From: an uncultured Hyphomicrobiales bacterium
GTDB taxonomy: Bacteria; Pseudomonadota; Alphaproteobacteria; Rhizobiales; Beijerinckiaceae
Length of the DNA stretch: 7,336 nt
Direction: 5' to 3'
NCBI GenBank assembly: GCA_903916165.1
Contig: CAIWVR010000376.1
Location: forward strand, 1 to 7,336
The notes below the pieces were generated by a model. The model did no database searches. It was not told the DNA's origin and saw nothing but the letters and a program-made list of their open reading frames with translations. Position numbers and translations under genes: made by a program. Position 1 is the first letter of the stretch. The number at the start of each line of letters is the position of its first letter. This document shows, one piece after another, positions 1-6,960 of the stretch.

Positions 1-1594
1 GCGGCGGGCTTGCCGGGACGGCGGCGCCCTCGTCCTTGACCAGGCGGGCAAAGCGACGGCGCAGCACTTCGCGCATCATCCCGTAATCGTCGCCGGGCGT
101 CAGCTCCTCGGACTTGATGTTGAAGGTGCGGTAATGGCTTTTCATAAAGCCCTGCGGGCCTGCGACCACCATGCCGCCGACCGCATTCGTGCCCATAATG
201 TGCGAATTGTCATAGACCTCGACCCGGCGGAGCTTCCTCTCGATCCCGAAGGCGGTGGCGAGTGCTTCCAGCATTTTCTGCTGCGCGGAGGTCTCGGCAA
301 GCTTGCGGCCCATCGTCTCGCGCGCATTATTGGCCGCATGTTCCACGAGTTCGCGGCGCTCGCCGCGCTGCGGCACCACGACCTCGACCTTGCGCCCCAT
401 ACGCGCTGACAGCGCCTCTTCGAGGAGTGCGCGGGTTTCCACATCATGCGACAGCAGGACGAGGCGGGCGGCGGGCTTGTCCGCATAGAATTGCGCAAGA
501 AAGGCGTCGAGCACCTCCGCCTCGCCCAGCGACCGGTCGGCGCGCGGAAAGTAGGCGCGATTGCCCCAGTTCTGGAAGGTGCGGAAGAAAAACACCTCGA
601 CGCAGAATTGGCCCGCCTGCTCGACGATCGAGAAGACATCCGCCTCCTCCACCGTCCTGGGATTGATCCCCTGCTCGCCCTGGATTGCCGACAGCGCGGC
701 GATGCGGTCGCGCAGACGCGCGGCGCGCTCGAACTCCAGCTTTTCGGCAGCCGCCATCATCTCGGTCGCCAGATGATCCCGGACGCCACGGCTTTTCCCC
801 GACAGGAAGTCGCGCGCCTCGCCCGCCAGCGCCGCATAATCGATATGCGAGATCTCGCCCGTGCATGGGCCGGCGCAGCGCTTGATCTGGTAGAGCAGGC
901 ATGGCCGGGTGCGATTCTCGTAATAGGAATCGGTGCAGGAGCGCAGCAAAAATGCGCGCTGCAAGGCGTTCAGCGTGCGGTTCACCGCCCAGACGCTGGC
1001 GAAGGGGCCAAAATAATCGCCCGTCCGGTTGCGCGCGCCGCGATGCTTGGTGAGTTGCGGTGCCGCGTGGTCGCCGGTCAGCAGAATATAGGGAAACGAC
1101 TTGTCGTCGCGCATCAGCACATTGAAGCGCGGCTTCATCTGCTTGATGTAATTCGTCTCGAGCAGCAGCGCCTCGGTCTCTGTCGACGTGGACACGAAGA
1201 CCATGGAGGCGGTGAGCGAGATCATCCGCGAGATGCGGCCATTGTGGCCGCTCCCGCGGGCATAGCTCGAAATGCGCGATTTGACGCTCTTGGCCTTGCC
1301 GACATAGAGCACCTCGCCCGCATCCGAGATCATGCGGTAGACGCCAGGACCGCGTGGCGCATGGCGCAGATAGGAGCGGATCACCGCAGCGCCCCGCAGC
1401 ACGGAAGCCGGCGCCGCATCCCCGTCAAGCGCCAGGTCGAGCGGGCCTGCCAGATCCTCCTCGACGTCGTCATCGGCCAGACCATCGTCAACCAGATCAG
1501 GTGCGAGCAGGGCCGCAGGCTCCACCGTGGCGGGTGCCTCGCCCGACGGGCCAGTCTCTGGTTCGGGCGGCTTTTCTCTGCTCATAGCCGACAT
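1..1594 (-). CDS. uvrC: UvrABC excinuclease subunit C (UvrC), 3' end cut off by window edge
   Basis: UvrC is the nuclease subunit of the UvrABC nucleotide excision repair complex. It is recruited by UvrB at a lesion and cuts the damaged strand on both sides. 531 codons are visible with no stop. Residues 1 to about 75 are a poorly conserved, acidic, Ala/Pro-rich extension. The GIY-YIG nuclease domain follows, with GPGVYRM at about 82-88 (Tyr86) and YVGKAK at 97-102, and then the ETEALLLE segment. Four cysteines (220, 232, 240, 244; spacing 12, 8, 4) match those reported to bind a [4Fe-4S] cluster in E. coli UvrC. A UVR motif ([15 protein letters not shown]) lies at about 284-298 and binds UvrB. 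The RNase H-like second nuclease begins with YDNSHIMGT (Asp462, His465). The rest of that domain and the C-terminal (HhH)2 module lie beyond position 1. An in-frame TAG lies directly before ATG 1594. No good ribosome binding site is seen for it or for ATG 1585, so the start is uncertain. Confidence 0.96.
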   Translation of the reverse strand, partial: MSAMSREKPPEPETGPSGEAPATVEPAALLAPDLVDDGLADDDVEEDLAGPLDLALDGDAAPASVLRGAAVIRSYLRHAPRGPGVYRMISDAGEVLYVGKAKSVKSRISSYARGSGHNGRISRMISLTASMVFVSTSTETEALLLETNYIKQMKPRFNVLMRDDKSFPYILLTGDHAAPQLTKHRGARNRTGDYFGPFASVWAVNRTLNALQRAFLLRSCTDSYYENRTRPCLLYQIKRCAGPCTGEISHIDYAALAGEARDFLSGKSRGVRDHLATEMMAAAEKLEFERAARLRDRIAALSAIQGEQGINPRTVEEADVFSIVEQAGQFCVEVFFFRTFQNWGNRAYFPRADRSLGEAEVLDAFLAQFYADKPAARLVLLSHDVETRALLEEALSARMGRKVEVVVPQRGERRELVEHAANNARETMGRKLAETSAQQKMLEALATAFGIERKLRRVEVYDNSHIMGTNAVGGMVVAGPQGFMKSHYRTFNIKSEELTPGDDYGMMREVLRRRFARLVKDEGAAVPASPP

Positions 1595-1760
1595 CTAGGC
1601 ACTGGCGGCGCAGGATGAAAGCCCTGACAACCGCCCTTCCATCATGTGAATGTCGCGATTTCGGTGAATCATGTCATTGCAGGGTCACACAATGTTGTTC
1701 GACTCCGGCATCCTTGCTAAGACCCGCACAACATAAGGCTGGCACTGCAGGGAAACCGAC
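1595..1760. promoter_or_regulatory. Divergent uvrC/prs control region
   Basis: This 166-bp gap separates two divergent genes, so both promoters should lie here. For prs, TTGTTC (1695-1700) and CTAAGA (1717-1722) with a 16-bp spacer are a weak -35/-10 candidate. An AGGGA-type ribosome binding site (about 1749-1753) precedes ATG 1761 by 7 bases. ATCATGT occurs at 1641-1647 and again at 1668-1674, and the matching extends for about 12 bases with two differences, giving a 27-bp-spaced imperfect direct repeat. ACAATGTTGT (1689-1698) is a small palindrome. No convincing promoter for uvrC was found. The assignment rests mainly on gene orientation. Confidence 0.4.
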
Positions 1761-2702
1761 ATGAGCGATATCAAGCTTCTCGCGGGCAATTCGAACCGCG
1801 CGTTAAGCGAGGCGATCGCTGCCTACCTCGGGCTGCCTCTCGCAAAGTGCCAGGTGAGGCGCTTTGCGGACATGGAGATCTTCGTCGAGATCCAGGAAAA
1901 CGTCCGCGGGCTCGACACATTCATCATCCAGTCGACGTCTTTCCCGGCCAATGATCACCTGATGGAGCTGCTGATCATGACGGATGCGCTGCGCCGCGCC
2001 TCCGCCCGCCGAATCACTGCCGTCGTCCCCTATTTCGGCTACGCCAGGCAGGACCGCAAACCCGCCCCGCGCGCACCCATCTCGGCCAAGCTGGTCGCCA
2101 ATCTGATCACCCGCGCCGGCGTCGACCGTGTGCTGACGCTCGATCTCCATGCCGGGCAGATCCAGGGCTTTTTCGACATTCCGACCGACAATCTGTTCGG
2201 CGCTCCGGTCATGGTCCGCGACATCAAGGAGCGGCTTGATCTGAACAATGTCATGGTGATTTCGCCCGACGTCGGCGGTGTGGTGCGCGCCCGTGCGCTC
2301 GCCAAGCGAATCGATGCGCCACTTGCCATTGTCGACAAGCGGCGCGAGCGGGCCGGTGAATCCGAGGTGATGAACATCATCGGTGACGTCGCCGGCAAGA
2401 GCTGCATCCTGGTCGATGACATTGTCGATTCGGGCGGCACGCTCTGCAACGCCGCCGAAGCCCTGCTGGCCAAGGGTGCCAAGGAAGTTCGCGCCTACAT
2501 CACCCATGGTGTTCTCTCGGGCGGTGCCGTCGCCCGCATCGCGTCGTCCAAGCTGAAGGAACTGGTGGTCACCGATTCCATCCAGCCCACCGAAGCCGTG
2601 CGCGTGGCCAAGAACATCCGCGTCATTTCGATCGCCCCCCTCATGGGCGAGGCCATTGGCCGCACCGCCAAGGAAGAAAGCGTGTCGAGCCTGTTCGACT
2701 GA
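1761..2702 (+). CDS. prs: Ribose-phosphate pyrophosphokinase (PRPP synthase, class I)
   Basis: The enzyme transfers pyrophosphate from ATP to ribose 5-phosphate to give PRPP, the precursor of purines, pyrimidines, histidine, tryptophan and NAD, and the co-substrate of the apt product encoded just downstream. The 313 residues match the usual class I length. Visible motifs are [16 protein letters not shown] (35-50), the ATP-site [11 protein letters not shown] (90-100), the PRPP synthase signature [14 protein letters not shown] (128-141, with metal-binding His130), [11 protein letters not shown] (168-178, Asp170), the catalytic flexible loop starting [13 protein letters not shown] (191-203, Lys193 and Arg195), and the ribose-5-phosphate/PRPP loop [11 protein letters not shown] (218-228). 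The start is supported by a ribosome binding site 7 bases upstream. A hairpin with a T-run follows the stop, so prs is probably a single-gene unit separate from mtnP-apt. Nothing in it looks damaged. Confidence 0.98.
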   Translation: MSDIKLLAGNSNRALSEAIAAYLGLPLAKCQVRRFADMEIFVEIQENVRGLDTFIIQSTSFPANDHLMELLIMTDALRRASARRITAVVPYFGYARQDRKPAPRAPISAKLVANLITRAGVDRVLTLDLHAGQIQGFFDIPTDNLFGAPVMVRDIKERLDLNNVMVISPDVGGVVRARALAKRIDAPLAIVDKRRERAGESEVMNIIGDVAGKSCILVDDIVDSGGTLCNAAEALLAKGAKEVRAYITHGVLSGGAVARIASSKLKELVVTDSIQPTEAVRVAKNIRVISIAPLMGEAIGRTAKEESVSSLFD

Positions 2703-2724
2703 GAGCCTTCAGCTTGCCTCCGGT

Positions 2725-2760
2725 GCCGCAGTTTAGCAAAACTGTCGGGCATTCCTTTTT
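2725..2760 (+). terminator. Probable intrinsic terminator of prs
   Basis: CAGTTT (2729-2734) pairs with AAACTG (2739-2744) around a 4-base loop. CCG (2726-2728) can extend the stem to CGG (2746-2748) past one bulged T. Five Ts follow at 2756-2760, a little further from the stem than ideal. The position 24 bp after the prs stop fits a Rho-independent terminator. No folding energy was calculated. Confidence 0.5.
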
Positions 2761-2806
2761 GCGGTTCTACATTCGAATGGTCTGAAGCGAGCGCAATCGC
2801 GTCCGC

Positions 2807-2829
2807 CTCCCCCTTGCGGAGAGGGAGAA
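2807..2829. repeat. Degenerate CTCCC/GGGAG palindrome
   Basis: CTCCC (2807-2811) pairs with GGGAG (2823-2827), with a C/A mismatch and two more pairs inside. The right arm TGCGGAGAGGGAGAA (2815-2829) matches 4332-4347 with one G missing. This looks like a decayed copy of the palindrome found between apt and the MaoC gene. The rest of the 181-bp prs-mtnP gap (2703-2883) holds the prs terminator and the mtnP ribosome binding site. I see no convincing promoter or riboswitch fold in it. Confidence 0.5.
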
Positions 2830-2883
2830 ACGAAGCGTTGCGCCCTTTGAATTGTTAAACCTGCACGTTCCTAGAGGTGAGAC

Positions 2884-3759
2884 ATGACGAAGGCGATCAT
2901 CGGGATTATGGGCGGATCGGGCATTTATGACCTGCCCGGTCTGGAAGACCTGCGCGAGGAGGCTGTCGCGTCGCCCTGGGGCGAGCCGTCCGACACCTTG
3001 CGGCGTGGCCGCATCGGCCAGACCGAAGTTGTCTTCCTGCCACGCCACGGGCGCGGCCACCGGCTGTCGCCGTCGGGCATCAATTACCGCGCCAACATCG
3101 ACGCCATGAAGCGCGCGGGCGTGACGGATCTCGTCTCGGTCTCCGCCTGCGGCTCCTTCCGCGAGGATCTCGCGCCGGGCACCTTCGTGCTGGTCGACCA
3201 GTTCATCGACCGCACGCAGGGCCGTGCGTCATCCTTCTTCGGCAATGGTTGCGTGGCCCATGTCTCGATGGCGCATCCCGTCGCGCCGCGCCTGCAGGCG
3301 CGCATTGCGGAAGCCGCGCAGGCCGAGGACATCGCCTGCGTGCGCGGTGGCACCTATGTCTGCATGGAAGGCCCGCAATTCTCCTCGCTGGCGGAATCGC
3401 TCGCCTACAAGAATATGGGCTGCGACGTGATCGGCATGACGGCCATGCCGGAAGCCAAGCTCGCGCGCGAGGCGGAAATCTCCTACGCGACCATCGCCAT
3501 GGTGACGGATTTCGACTGCTGGCATCCCGGCCACGACGTGGTCGATGTCGCCAGCGTCATCAGGATCGTGCAGGAAAATGCCGCCAAGGCCGCGCGCCTG
3601 CTCGCCCGGCTGATCGTCGATTTCCCGGCCGACCACGAGCCTTGCCCGATCGGCTCCGACCGCGCCCTTGACGCCGCCATCATGACGGCACCCGCCGCGC
3701 GTGACCCCGCGCTGCTGAAAAAGCTCGACGCCATTCTCGCGCGCGTCCAGGCGCATTGA
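2884..3759 (+). CDS. mtnP: S-methyl-5'-thioadenosine phosphorylase
   Basis: It phosphorolyses methylthioadenosine, a by-product of polyamine synthesis and some other SAM-dependent pathways, to adenine and 5-methylthioribose 1-phosphate. It belongs to the PNP/MTAP (type 2 nucleoside phosphorylase) fold. The 291 residues show GGSGIYD (10-16), the phosphate-site [19 protein letters not shown] (54-72), the loop [16 protein letters not shown] (99-114), the substrate-site [12 protein letters not shown] (161-172), and [19 protein letters not shown] (184-202) followed by MVTDFDCW (206-213). Asp at 209 and 211 and the DFDCW context resemble MTAP, which has DYDCW in the human enzyme, rather than guanosine/inosine-specific PNP. 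That favours methylthioadenosine as substrate, although a broader purine nucleoside range is possible. A strong ribosome binding site (GAGGTGA, 2874-2880) fixes the start. apt begins 10 bp after the stop, so its product adenine is used by the next gene. Confidence 0.94.
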   Translation: MTKAIIGIMGGSGIYDLPGLEDLREEAVASPWGEPSDTLRRGRIGQTEVVFLPRHGRGHRLSPSGINYRANIDAMKRAGVTDLVSVSACGSFREDLAPGTFVLVDQFIDRTQGRASSFFGNGCVAHVSMAHPVAPRLQARIAEAAQAEDIACVRGGTYVCMEGPQFSSLAESLAYKNMGCDVIGMTAMPEAKLAREAEISYATIAMVTDFDCWHPGHDVVDVASVIRIVQENAAKAARLLARLIVDFPADHEPCPIGSDRALDAAIMTAPAARDPALLKKLDAILARVQAH

Positions 3760-3769
3760 AGGACCAACC

Positions 3770-4309
3770 ATGAGTTTTGACAGCGACCTGCGCCATTCGA
3801 TCCGCGCGATCCCCGATTATCCGAAACCCGGCATCATTTTCCGCGACATCACCACCCTGCTGGGCGACGCCCGCGCGTTCCGGCGCGCCGTCGACGAACT
3901 GGTGCAGCCCTGGGCTGGCACGAAGATGGACAAGGTGGCAGGCATGGAAGCGCGCGGCTTCATCCTCGGCGGGGCGGTGGCGCATCAATTGTCGGCGGGC
4001 TTCGTGCCGATCCGCAAGAAGGGCAAGCTGCCGCATACGACAGTCTCCATCGCCTATTCGCTGGAATATGGCGTCGATGAAATGGAAATGCACACCGATG
4101 CCATCGTGAAGGGCGAGCGCGTGATCCTCATCGACGATCTGATCGCGACCGGCGGCACGGCAGAAGGCGCGGTAAAACTGCTGCAGCAGATGGGCGCGGA
4201 GGTGGTCGCCGCCTGTTTCGTCATCGACCTGCCGGAGCTGGGAGGGGCCAAGAAGATCGAGGCGCTGGGCGTGCCGGTGCGGACCTTGATCAAGTTCGAG
4301 GGGCATTGA
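3770..4309 (+). CDS. apt: Adenine phosphoribosyltransferase
   Basis: It converts adenine and PRPP to AMP and pyrophosphate, the salvage step for adenine released by the mtnP product upstream. The 179 residues have the normal length of bacterial Apt. Visible features are the N-terminal hood segment [18 protein letters not shown] (14-31), ARGFILGG (61-68), the flexible segment IRKKGKLPH (81-89) and the SLEYG substrate region (97-101). The PRPP-binding loop [14 protein letters not shown] (118-131) carries the adjacent acidic pair Asp122/Asp123. AAGGA (3759-3763), which begins at the last base of the mtnP stop codon, is the ribosome binding site and lies 6 bases before ATG 3770. The tight spacing implies one mtnP-apt transcript. 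That transcript probably ends at the hairpin at 4319-4343, which faces the convergent MaoC gene. Confidence 0.98.
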   Translation: MSFDSDLRHSIRAIPDYPKPGIIFRDITTLLGDARAFRRAVDELVQPWAGTKMDKVAGMEARGFILGGAVAHQLSAGFVPIRKKGKLPHTTVSIAYSLEYGVDEMEMHTDAIVKGERVILIDDLIATGGTAEGAVKLLQQMGAEVVAACFVIDLPELGGAKKIEALGVPVRTLIKFEGH

Positions 4310-4318
4310 GGGGCGCGC

Positions 4319-4343
4319 CCCTCTCCCGCGCTGCGGGAGAGGG
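4319..4343. terminator. Perfect GC-rich hairpin between convergent genes; likely dispersed palindrome used as a two-way terminator
   Basis: CCCTCTCCCGC (4319-4329) pairs base for base with GCGGGAGAGGG (4333-4343) around a 3-base loop: 11 bp with no mismatch. It fills the 39-bp gap between the stop of apt (4309) and that of the MaoC gene (4349). A second palindrome, GGGCGCGCCC (4311-4320), overlaps its left edge. There is no T-run on either side, so it is not a canonical Rho-independent terminator; it may stall or protect both transcripts. The sequence style (CTCTCCC...GGGAGAG) resembles palindromes I recall as dispersed in many Rhizobiales genomes, and a decayed copy lies at 2807-2829. Confidence 0.6.
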
Positions 4344-4348
4344 AGAAC

Positions 4349-5344
4349 TCAATCCAGTTTCCAGAAACTCGCGCTCTCGAATTCGAAAACACGCTCGCCA
4401 TTCTGGTTCACGCCACTGTTCTTCGCCCGCACCAGTCCCCAGCCGGGACGCGACGTCACACGCTTTTCGAGCGGCGTGGTGTCGAATGTCACCGTATCGC
4501 CCGCATAAACAGGCTTGAGCCAGCGCAGCTTCACAAAGCCCGGCGACGGGCCCGCCTCCGGTGCCTTTTCGCCACGCGCGAGCCTCGTTGCCGCCGAGCG
4601 TGTCCTGGCGTCGATCAGGGCGCGCATCCAGCTTGCGGCCGTATGCCAGCCAGAGGCTGCGAGCCCGCCGAAGGGACCATTGCTGGCCGCCGCGTGATCG
4701 ATGTGGAACGGCTGCGGATCAAACATATGTGCGAAGGCCAGCACATCTTCCTCGGGGAAGCTGCACAGGCCGAGCACGAGGCGCTTGCCGATCTCGATTT
4801 GGGAATAGAGCGGCATGTCGTCGGGTGTTTCAAAAGGCAGCAAGGGCGTCGTGGCCGCGGCCCGCACCACGGGCTTGGGCGCGCTCTCCTGGCCGCGCCG
4901 CCCGATCATGAGGAAATTGGTCTGCGTCATGACCACGGTGCCATCCTGGTCGCGCAGGTCGAACCGGAACTGCACGAGGCCGATGGAGGGGCGCGACTGG
5001 GACACGCGCGCCGACAGCACTTCGGCACGCGCGCTGAGCACCATGCCAGGCCGCACCGGCTTCAGCCATTTCACCTCGTCAATGCCCGGCGCACCGCGCC
5101 CGTCGGACATGTTGAGGAAACCGTCGCAATTCAGCCGCATGAGGATCGCGCAGCTGTGCCAGCCCGATGCGGACAGGCCGCCCAGGATGGAGCGCTGCGC
5201 GGCCTTTTCGTCGAGATGGAAGGGTTGTGGATCGAAAGCCGTCGCGAAAGTGACGATCTCGTCCTTCGTCACCGGGTAGGCACCGAATTCGAGCACGCGT
5301 CCGGGCGGGAAATCCTCGAAACGAAGCAGCGCGCCGTCGGTCAT
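4349..5344 (-). CDS. Tandem double MaoC-like hot-dog domain protein (putative enoyl-CoA hydratase/dehydratase)
   Basis: The 331 residues contain two copies of a MaoC/(R)-hydratase-like hot-dog domain, about 1-150 and 178-331. In the first, FDPQPFHLDE (37-46), GGLSASGWHSCAILMR (55-70) and KWLKPVRPGM (92-101) are seen. In the second, FDPQPFHIDH (208-217), GGLAASGWHTAASWMR (226-241) and RWLKPVYAGD (274-283) repeat the same order. The Asp and His spaced five apart (38/43 and 209/214) match the catalytic pair of (R)-specific enoyl-CoA hydratases, so both halves could be active. A Pro/Ala-rich linker (about 150-176) joins them. The family hydrates or dehydrates CoA-thioester intermediates; the substrate here cannot be told. 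In rhizobia, as I recall, these halves are usually two adjacent genes. AGGAG lies 7 bases before ATG 5344. The gene starts 30 bp after the ychF stop and is probably in the same operon. Confidence 0.88.
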   Translation of the reverse strand: MTDGALLRFEDFPPGRVLEFGAYPVTKDEIVTFATAFDPQPFHLDEKAAQRSILGGLSASGWHSCAILMRLNCDGFLNMSDGRGAPGIDEVKWLKPVRPGMVLSARAEVLSARVSQSRPSIGLVQFRFDLRDQDGTVVMTQTNFLMIGRRGQESAPKPVVRAAATTPLLPFETPDDMPLYSQIEIGKRLVLGLCSFPEEDVLAFAHMFDPQPFHIDHAAASNGPFGGLAASGWHTAASWMRALIDARTRSAATRLARGEKAPEAGPSPGFVKLRWLKPVYAGDTVTFDTTPLEKRVTSRPGWGLVRAKNSGVNQNGERVFEFESASFWKLD

Positions 5345-5374
5345 CCTGTCACTCCTGACGGCCGCAGGCCGCCC

Positions 5375-6472
5375 TCAGTTAGCGAAGCGGAAGTGCAGGC
5401 AATCGCCGTCCTGCACCACATATTCCTTGCCCTCGAGCCGGAATTTTCCCGCCTCGCGGGCACCCGCCTCGCCATTGCAGGACACATAATCCTCATAGGC
5501 AACCGTTTCCGAGCGAATGAAGCCTTTTTCGAAATCCGTATGGATGACGCCCGCCGCGGCCGGCGCCTTGGTGCCACGCTCGATCGTCCAGGCGCGCGCT
5601 TCCTTCGGACCCACCGTGAAATAGGTCACGAGGCCGAGCAATTCATAGCCCGCGCGGATGACGCGGTTGAGGCCCGGCTCCGCCAGACCCACGGCGTCGA
5701 GATAATCGGCCTGGTCTGCAAAGGGCAGTACGGCGATCTCGCTCTCGATCTTGGCCGAGACCACGACCGCGACGGCGCCCTCTTCCTTCGCGCGGGCCTT
5801 CACCTGTTCGGAGAAATGATTGCCGGAATCGGCTGCGCCTTCCTCGACGTTGCAGACATAAAGCACGGGCTTGGACGACAGCAGGCCGAGGCCGTCGAAG
5901 GTCTTGCGCTCTTCCGGATCGACCTTGGCCAGCCGCGCCGGCTTGCCGTCGCGCAGCAGCACGAGGCAACGGCTCATCAGGTCGAACAATTCTTTCGAAT
6001 CCTTGTCGCCGCCCTTGGCCTTCTTCTCGGTCGCCACGACGCGCTTTTCGAGGCTGTCGAGATCGGCGAGCATCAGCTCGGTCTCGATGGTCTCGATATC
6101 GCTGATCGGATCGATCTTGCCCTCGACATGGGTGATGTCACCGTCCTCGAAACAGCGCACGACATGGGCGATGGCGTCGCATTCGCGGATATTGGCCAGG
6201 AACTGGTTGCCTAAGCCTTCGCCCTTTGAGGCGCCGCGCACGAGGCCGGCGATGTCGACGAAGGTGAGGCGCGTCGGGATGATTTCCTTCGACCCGGCGA
6301 TGGACGCCAGCCTGTCGAGGCGGGGATCGGGCACGGCGACGTCGCCGACATTGGGCTCGATCGTGCAGAAGGGATAATTGGCCGCCTGCGCGGCGGCCGT
6401 CTGGGTGAGGGCGTTGAAAAGGGTCGACTTGCCGACGTTCGGCAGGCCGACGATGCCACATTTGAAGCCCAT
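5375..6472 (-). CDS. ychF: Redox/stress-linked ribosome-binding ATPase YchF (OLA1 family)
   Basis: YchF is a universally conserved TRAFAC P-loop protein that binds ribosomes and hydrolyses ATP in preference to GTP. In E. coli it is linked to the oxidative stress response and to translation. The 365 residues match the family length. Visible are the P-loop GLPNVGKST (9-17), NYPFCTIEPN (32-41), the G3-like DIAGLVRGASKGEGLGNQF (73-91, where a His replaces no catalytic Gln), the coiled-coil-rich middle (about 125-200), and CNVEE (207-211), where Asn-x-x-Glu replaces the NKxD guanine-specificity motif, the hallmark of this ATPase. The C-terminal TGS domain (about 280-363) includes TYFTVGPKEARAW and ends in GDCLHFRFAN. 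The start is the family's standard MGFKCGIVGLPNVGK; the ribosome binding site is weak. Transcription probably continues into the MaoC gene. A 5-bp hairpin CGGCC-GCA-GGCCG (5359-5371) sits in the 30-bp gap. Confidence 0.98.
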   Translation of the reverse strand: MGFKCGIVGLPNVGKSTLFNALTQTAAAQAANYPFCTIEPNVGDVAVPDPRLDRLASIAGSKEIIPTRLTFVDIAGLVRGASKGEGLGNQFLANIRECDAIAHVVRCFEDGDITHVEGKIDPISDIETIETELMLADLDSLEKRVVATEKKAKGGDKDSKELFDLMSRCLVLLRDGKPARLAKVDPEERKTFDGLGLLSSKPVLYVCNVEEGAADSGNHFSEQVKARAKEEGAVAVVVSAKIESEIAVLPFADQADYLDAVGLAEPGLNRVIRAGYELLGLVTYFTVGPKEARAWTIERGTKAPAAAGVIHTDFEKGFIRSETVAYEDYVSCNGEAGAREAGKFRLEGKEYVVQDGDCLHFRFAN

Positions 6473-6525
6473 GACGATTCCGGTGCTATTTGAAAGGTTC
6501 AGGGCTCTTCGCCCGGTCGGCCTGT

Positions 6526-6554
6526 CCTATGGGGCCGTGGGGGCAAAAAGGCAA
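6526..6554 (-). promoter_or_regulatory. Weak candidate promoter for ychF
   Basis: On the minus strand, TTGCCT (6554-6549) and CATAGG (6531-6526) are separated by 17 bp, with 4 of 6 and 3 of 6 matches to the sigma-70 consensus. It lies 54 bp before the ychF start, where a promoter is expected. It is listed only as the best fit in this gap. Confidence 0.25.
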
Positions 6555-6571
6555 GGTCGGGGGGCTTGATC

Positions 6572-6601
6572 TTGACTGAATATACGTATTTTACGTATGC
6601 T
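6572..6601 (+). promoter_or_regulatory. Candidate promoter of the toxin-antitoxin pair
   Basis: TTGACT (6572-6577; 5 of 6 to the -35 consensus) and TATGCT (6596-6601; 4 of 6 to the -10) are 18 bp apart. Transcription would start near 6608, at or next to ATG 6609. This argues that ATG 6597, which lies inside the -10 hexamer, is not the toxin start, and it raises the possibility of a leaderless transcript. No start site was measured. Confidence 0.5.
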
Positions 6602-6616
6602 CAGAAATATGCATAC
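6582..6616. promoter_or_regulatory. Palindromic operator candidate for the antitoxin
   Basis: Perfect inverted repeat ATACGTA (6582-6588), TTT, TACGTAT (6592-6598). A second inverted repeat overlaps it: GTATGC (6595-6600) and GCATAC (6611-6616), 10 bases apart. TATGCATA (6608-6615) is itself a palindrome. The cluster covers the -10 box and the likely toxin start, where a HigA-type repressor would block RNA polymerase. The AT-rich block is sharply different from its GC-rich surroundings. Autorepression is known for HigBA systems; binding here is inferred. Confidence 0.5.
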
Positions 6617-6956
6617 TGTCTGTCACACGCGAGCCTTCCAGCGTGCGGCTCTTGGAGCCGGCATGACGATGGGCGAAATATCCCGTCTTGAGGATTTGCT
6701 TGGCCGCAATCCTCAAGCAGGTGAGGAGATCGTTGGAACCGGCGGGTGCCGAAAGCTGCGTTTCGCTCGGCCGGGGAAGGGCAAGAGCGGCGGGTATCGC
6801 GTGATTACGTTTTTCACTGGGCAGGATCTGCCGCTTTTTCTGATTACGGTCTTCGCCAAGAGCGAGCGCGCGAACCTCACACAGGCGGAACGCAACGGGC
6901 TCGCGCAACTGACTTCGAAGATCGTCTCCGAATACGCACAGACGACGAGGACGTAG
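6609..6956 (+). CDS. higB: HigB/RelE-family toxin of a type II toxin-antitoxin system
   Basis: Toxins of this family are small ribosome-dependent mRNA endonucleases that block translation when not bound by their antitoxin. The 115 residues from ATG 6609 show the HigB2-like pattern: an N-terminal helical part (residues 1-35), GTGGCRKLRFARPGKGKSGG (43-62) with its dense basic patch, the beta strand YRVITFF (63-69), LPLFLITVFAKSERANL (74-90), then QAERNGL (92-98) and a C-terminal helix. Related proteins usually begin a few residues before the x-x-F-x-x-x-A segment seen here at 7-14, which favours ATG 6609 over the in-frame ATG 6597 (119 residues). Neither has a clear ribosome binding site. The antitoxin gene starts 4 bp after the stop. 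Base composition looks less GC-rich than in the neighbours, consistent with horizontal arrival. Which RNA it cuts cannot be told. Confidence 0.85.
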   Translation: MHTVCHTRAFQRAALGAGMTMGEISRLEDLLGRNPQAGEEIVGTGGCRKLRFARPGKGKSGGYRVITFFTGQDLPLFLITVFAKSERANLTQAERNGLAQLTSKIVSEYAQTTRT

Positions 6957-6960
6957 GGCA

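Noticed and set aside
446..1618. A 390-codon open frame on the plus strand opposite uvrC
   Set aside because: It is antisense to clear uvrC coding sequence, has a low-complexity Arg/Ala/Gly-rich composition and matches no family I know; long antisense frames are common in GC-rich genes.
1803..2507. A 234-codon open frame on the minus strand opposite prs
   Set aside because: It lies wholly within the unmistakable prs gene and has the composition of an antisense shadow.
2703..2883. A SAM-responsive riboswitch ahead of mtnP
   Set aside because: The gene's link to SAM metabolism made this worth looking for, but the gap shows only the prs terminator and a decayed palindrome, with no recognisable SAM riboswitch core.
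3229..4306. Minus-strand open frames of 180 and 208 codons opposite mtnP and apt
   Set aside because: They are antisense to genes identified by conserved motifs and have no recognisable domain.
2807..4347. A CRISPR-like array from the repeated palindromes
   Set aside because: There are only two unequal copies about 1.5 kb apart with genes between them, so no array.
4643..6214. A 523-codon open frame on the plus strand, opposite ychF and the MaoC gene
   Set aside because: It runs across two well-supported minus-strand genes and their gap, and its His/Arg/Gly-rich product is the mirror of their codon bias. No ribosome binding site or motif supports it.
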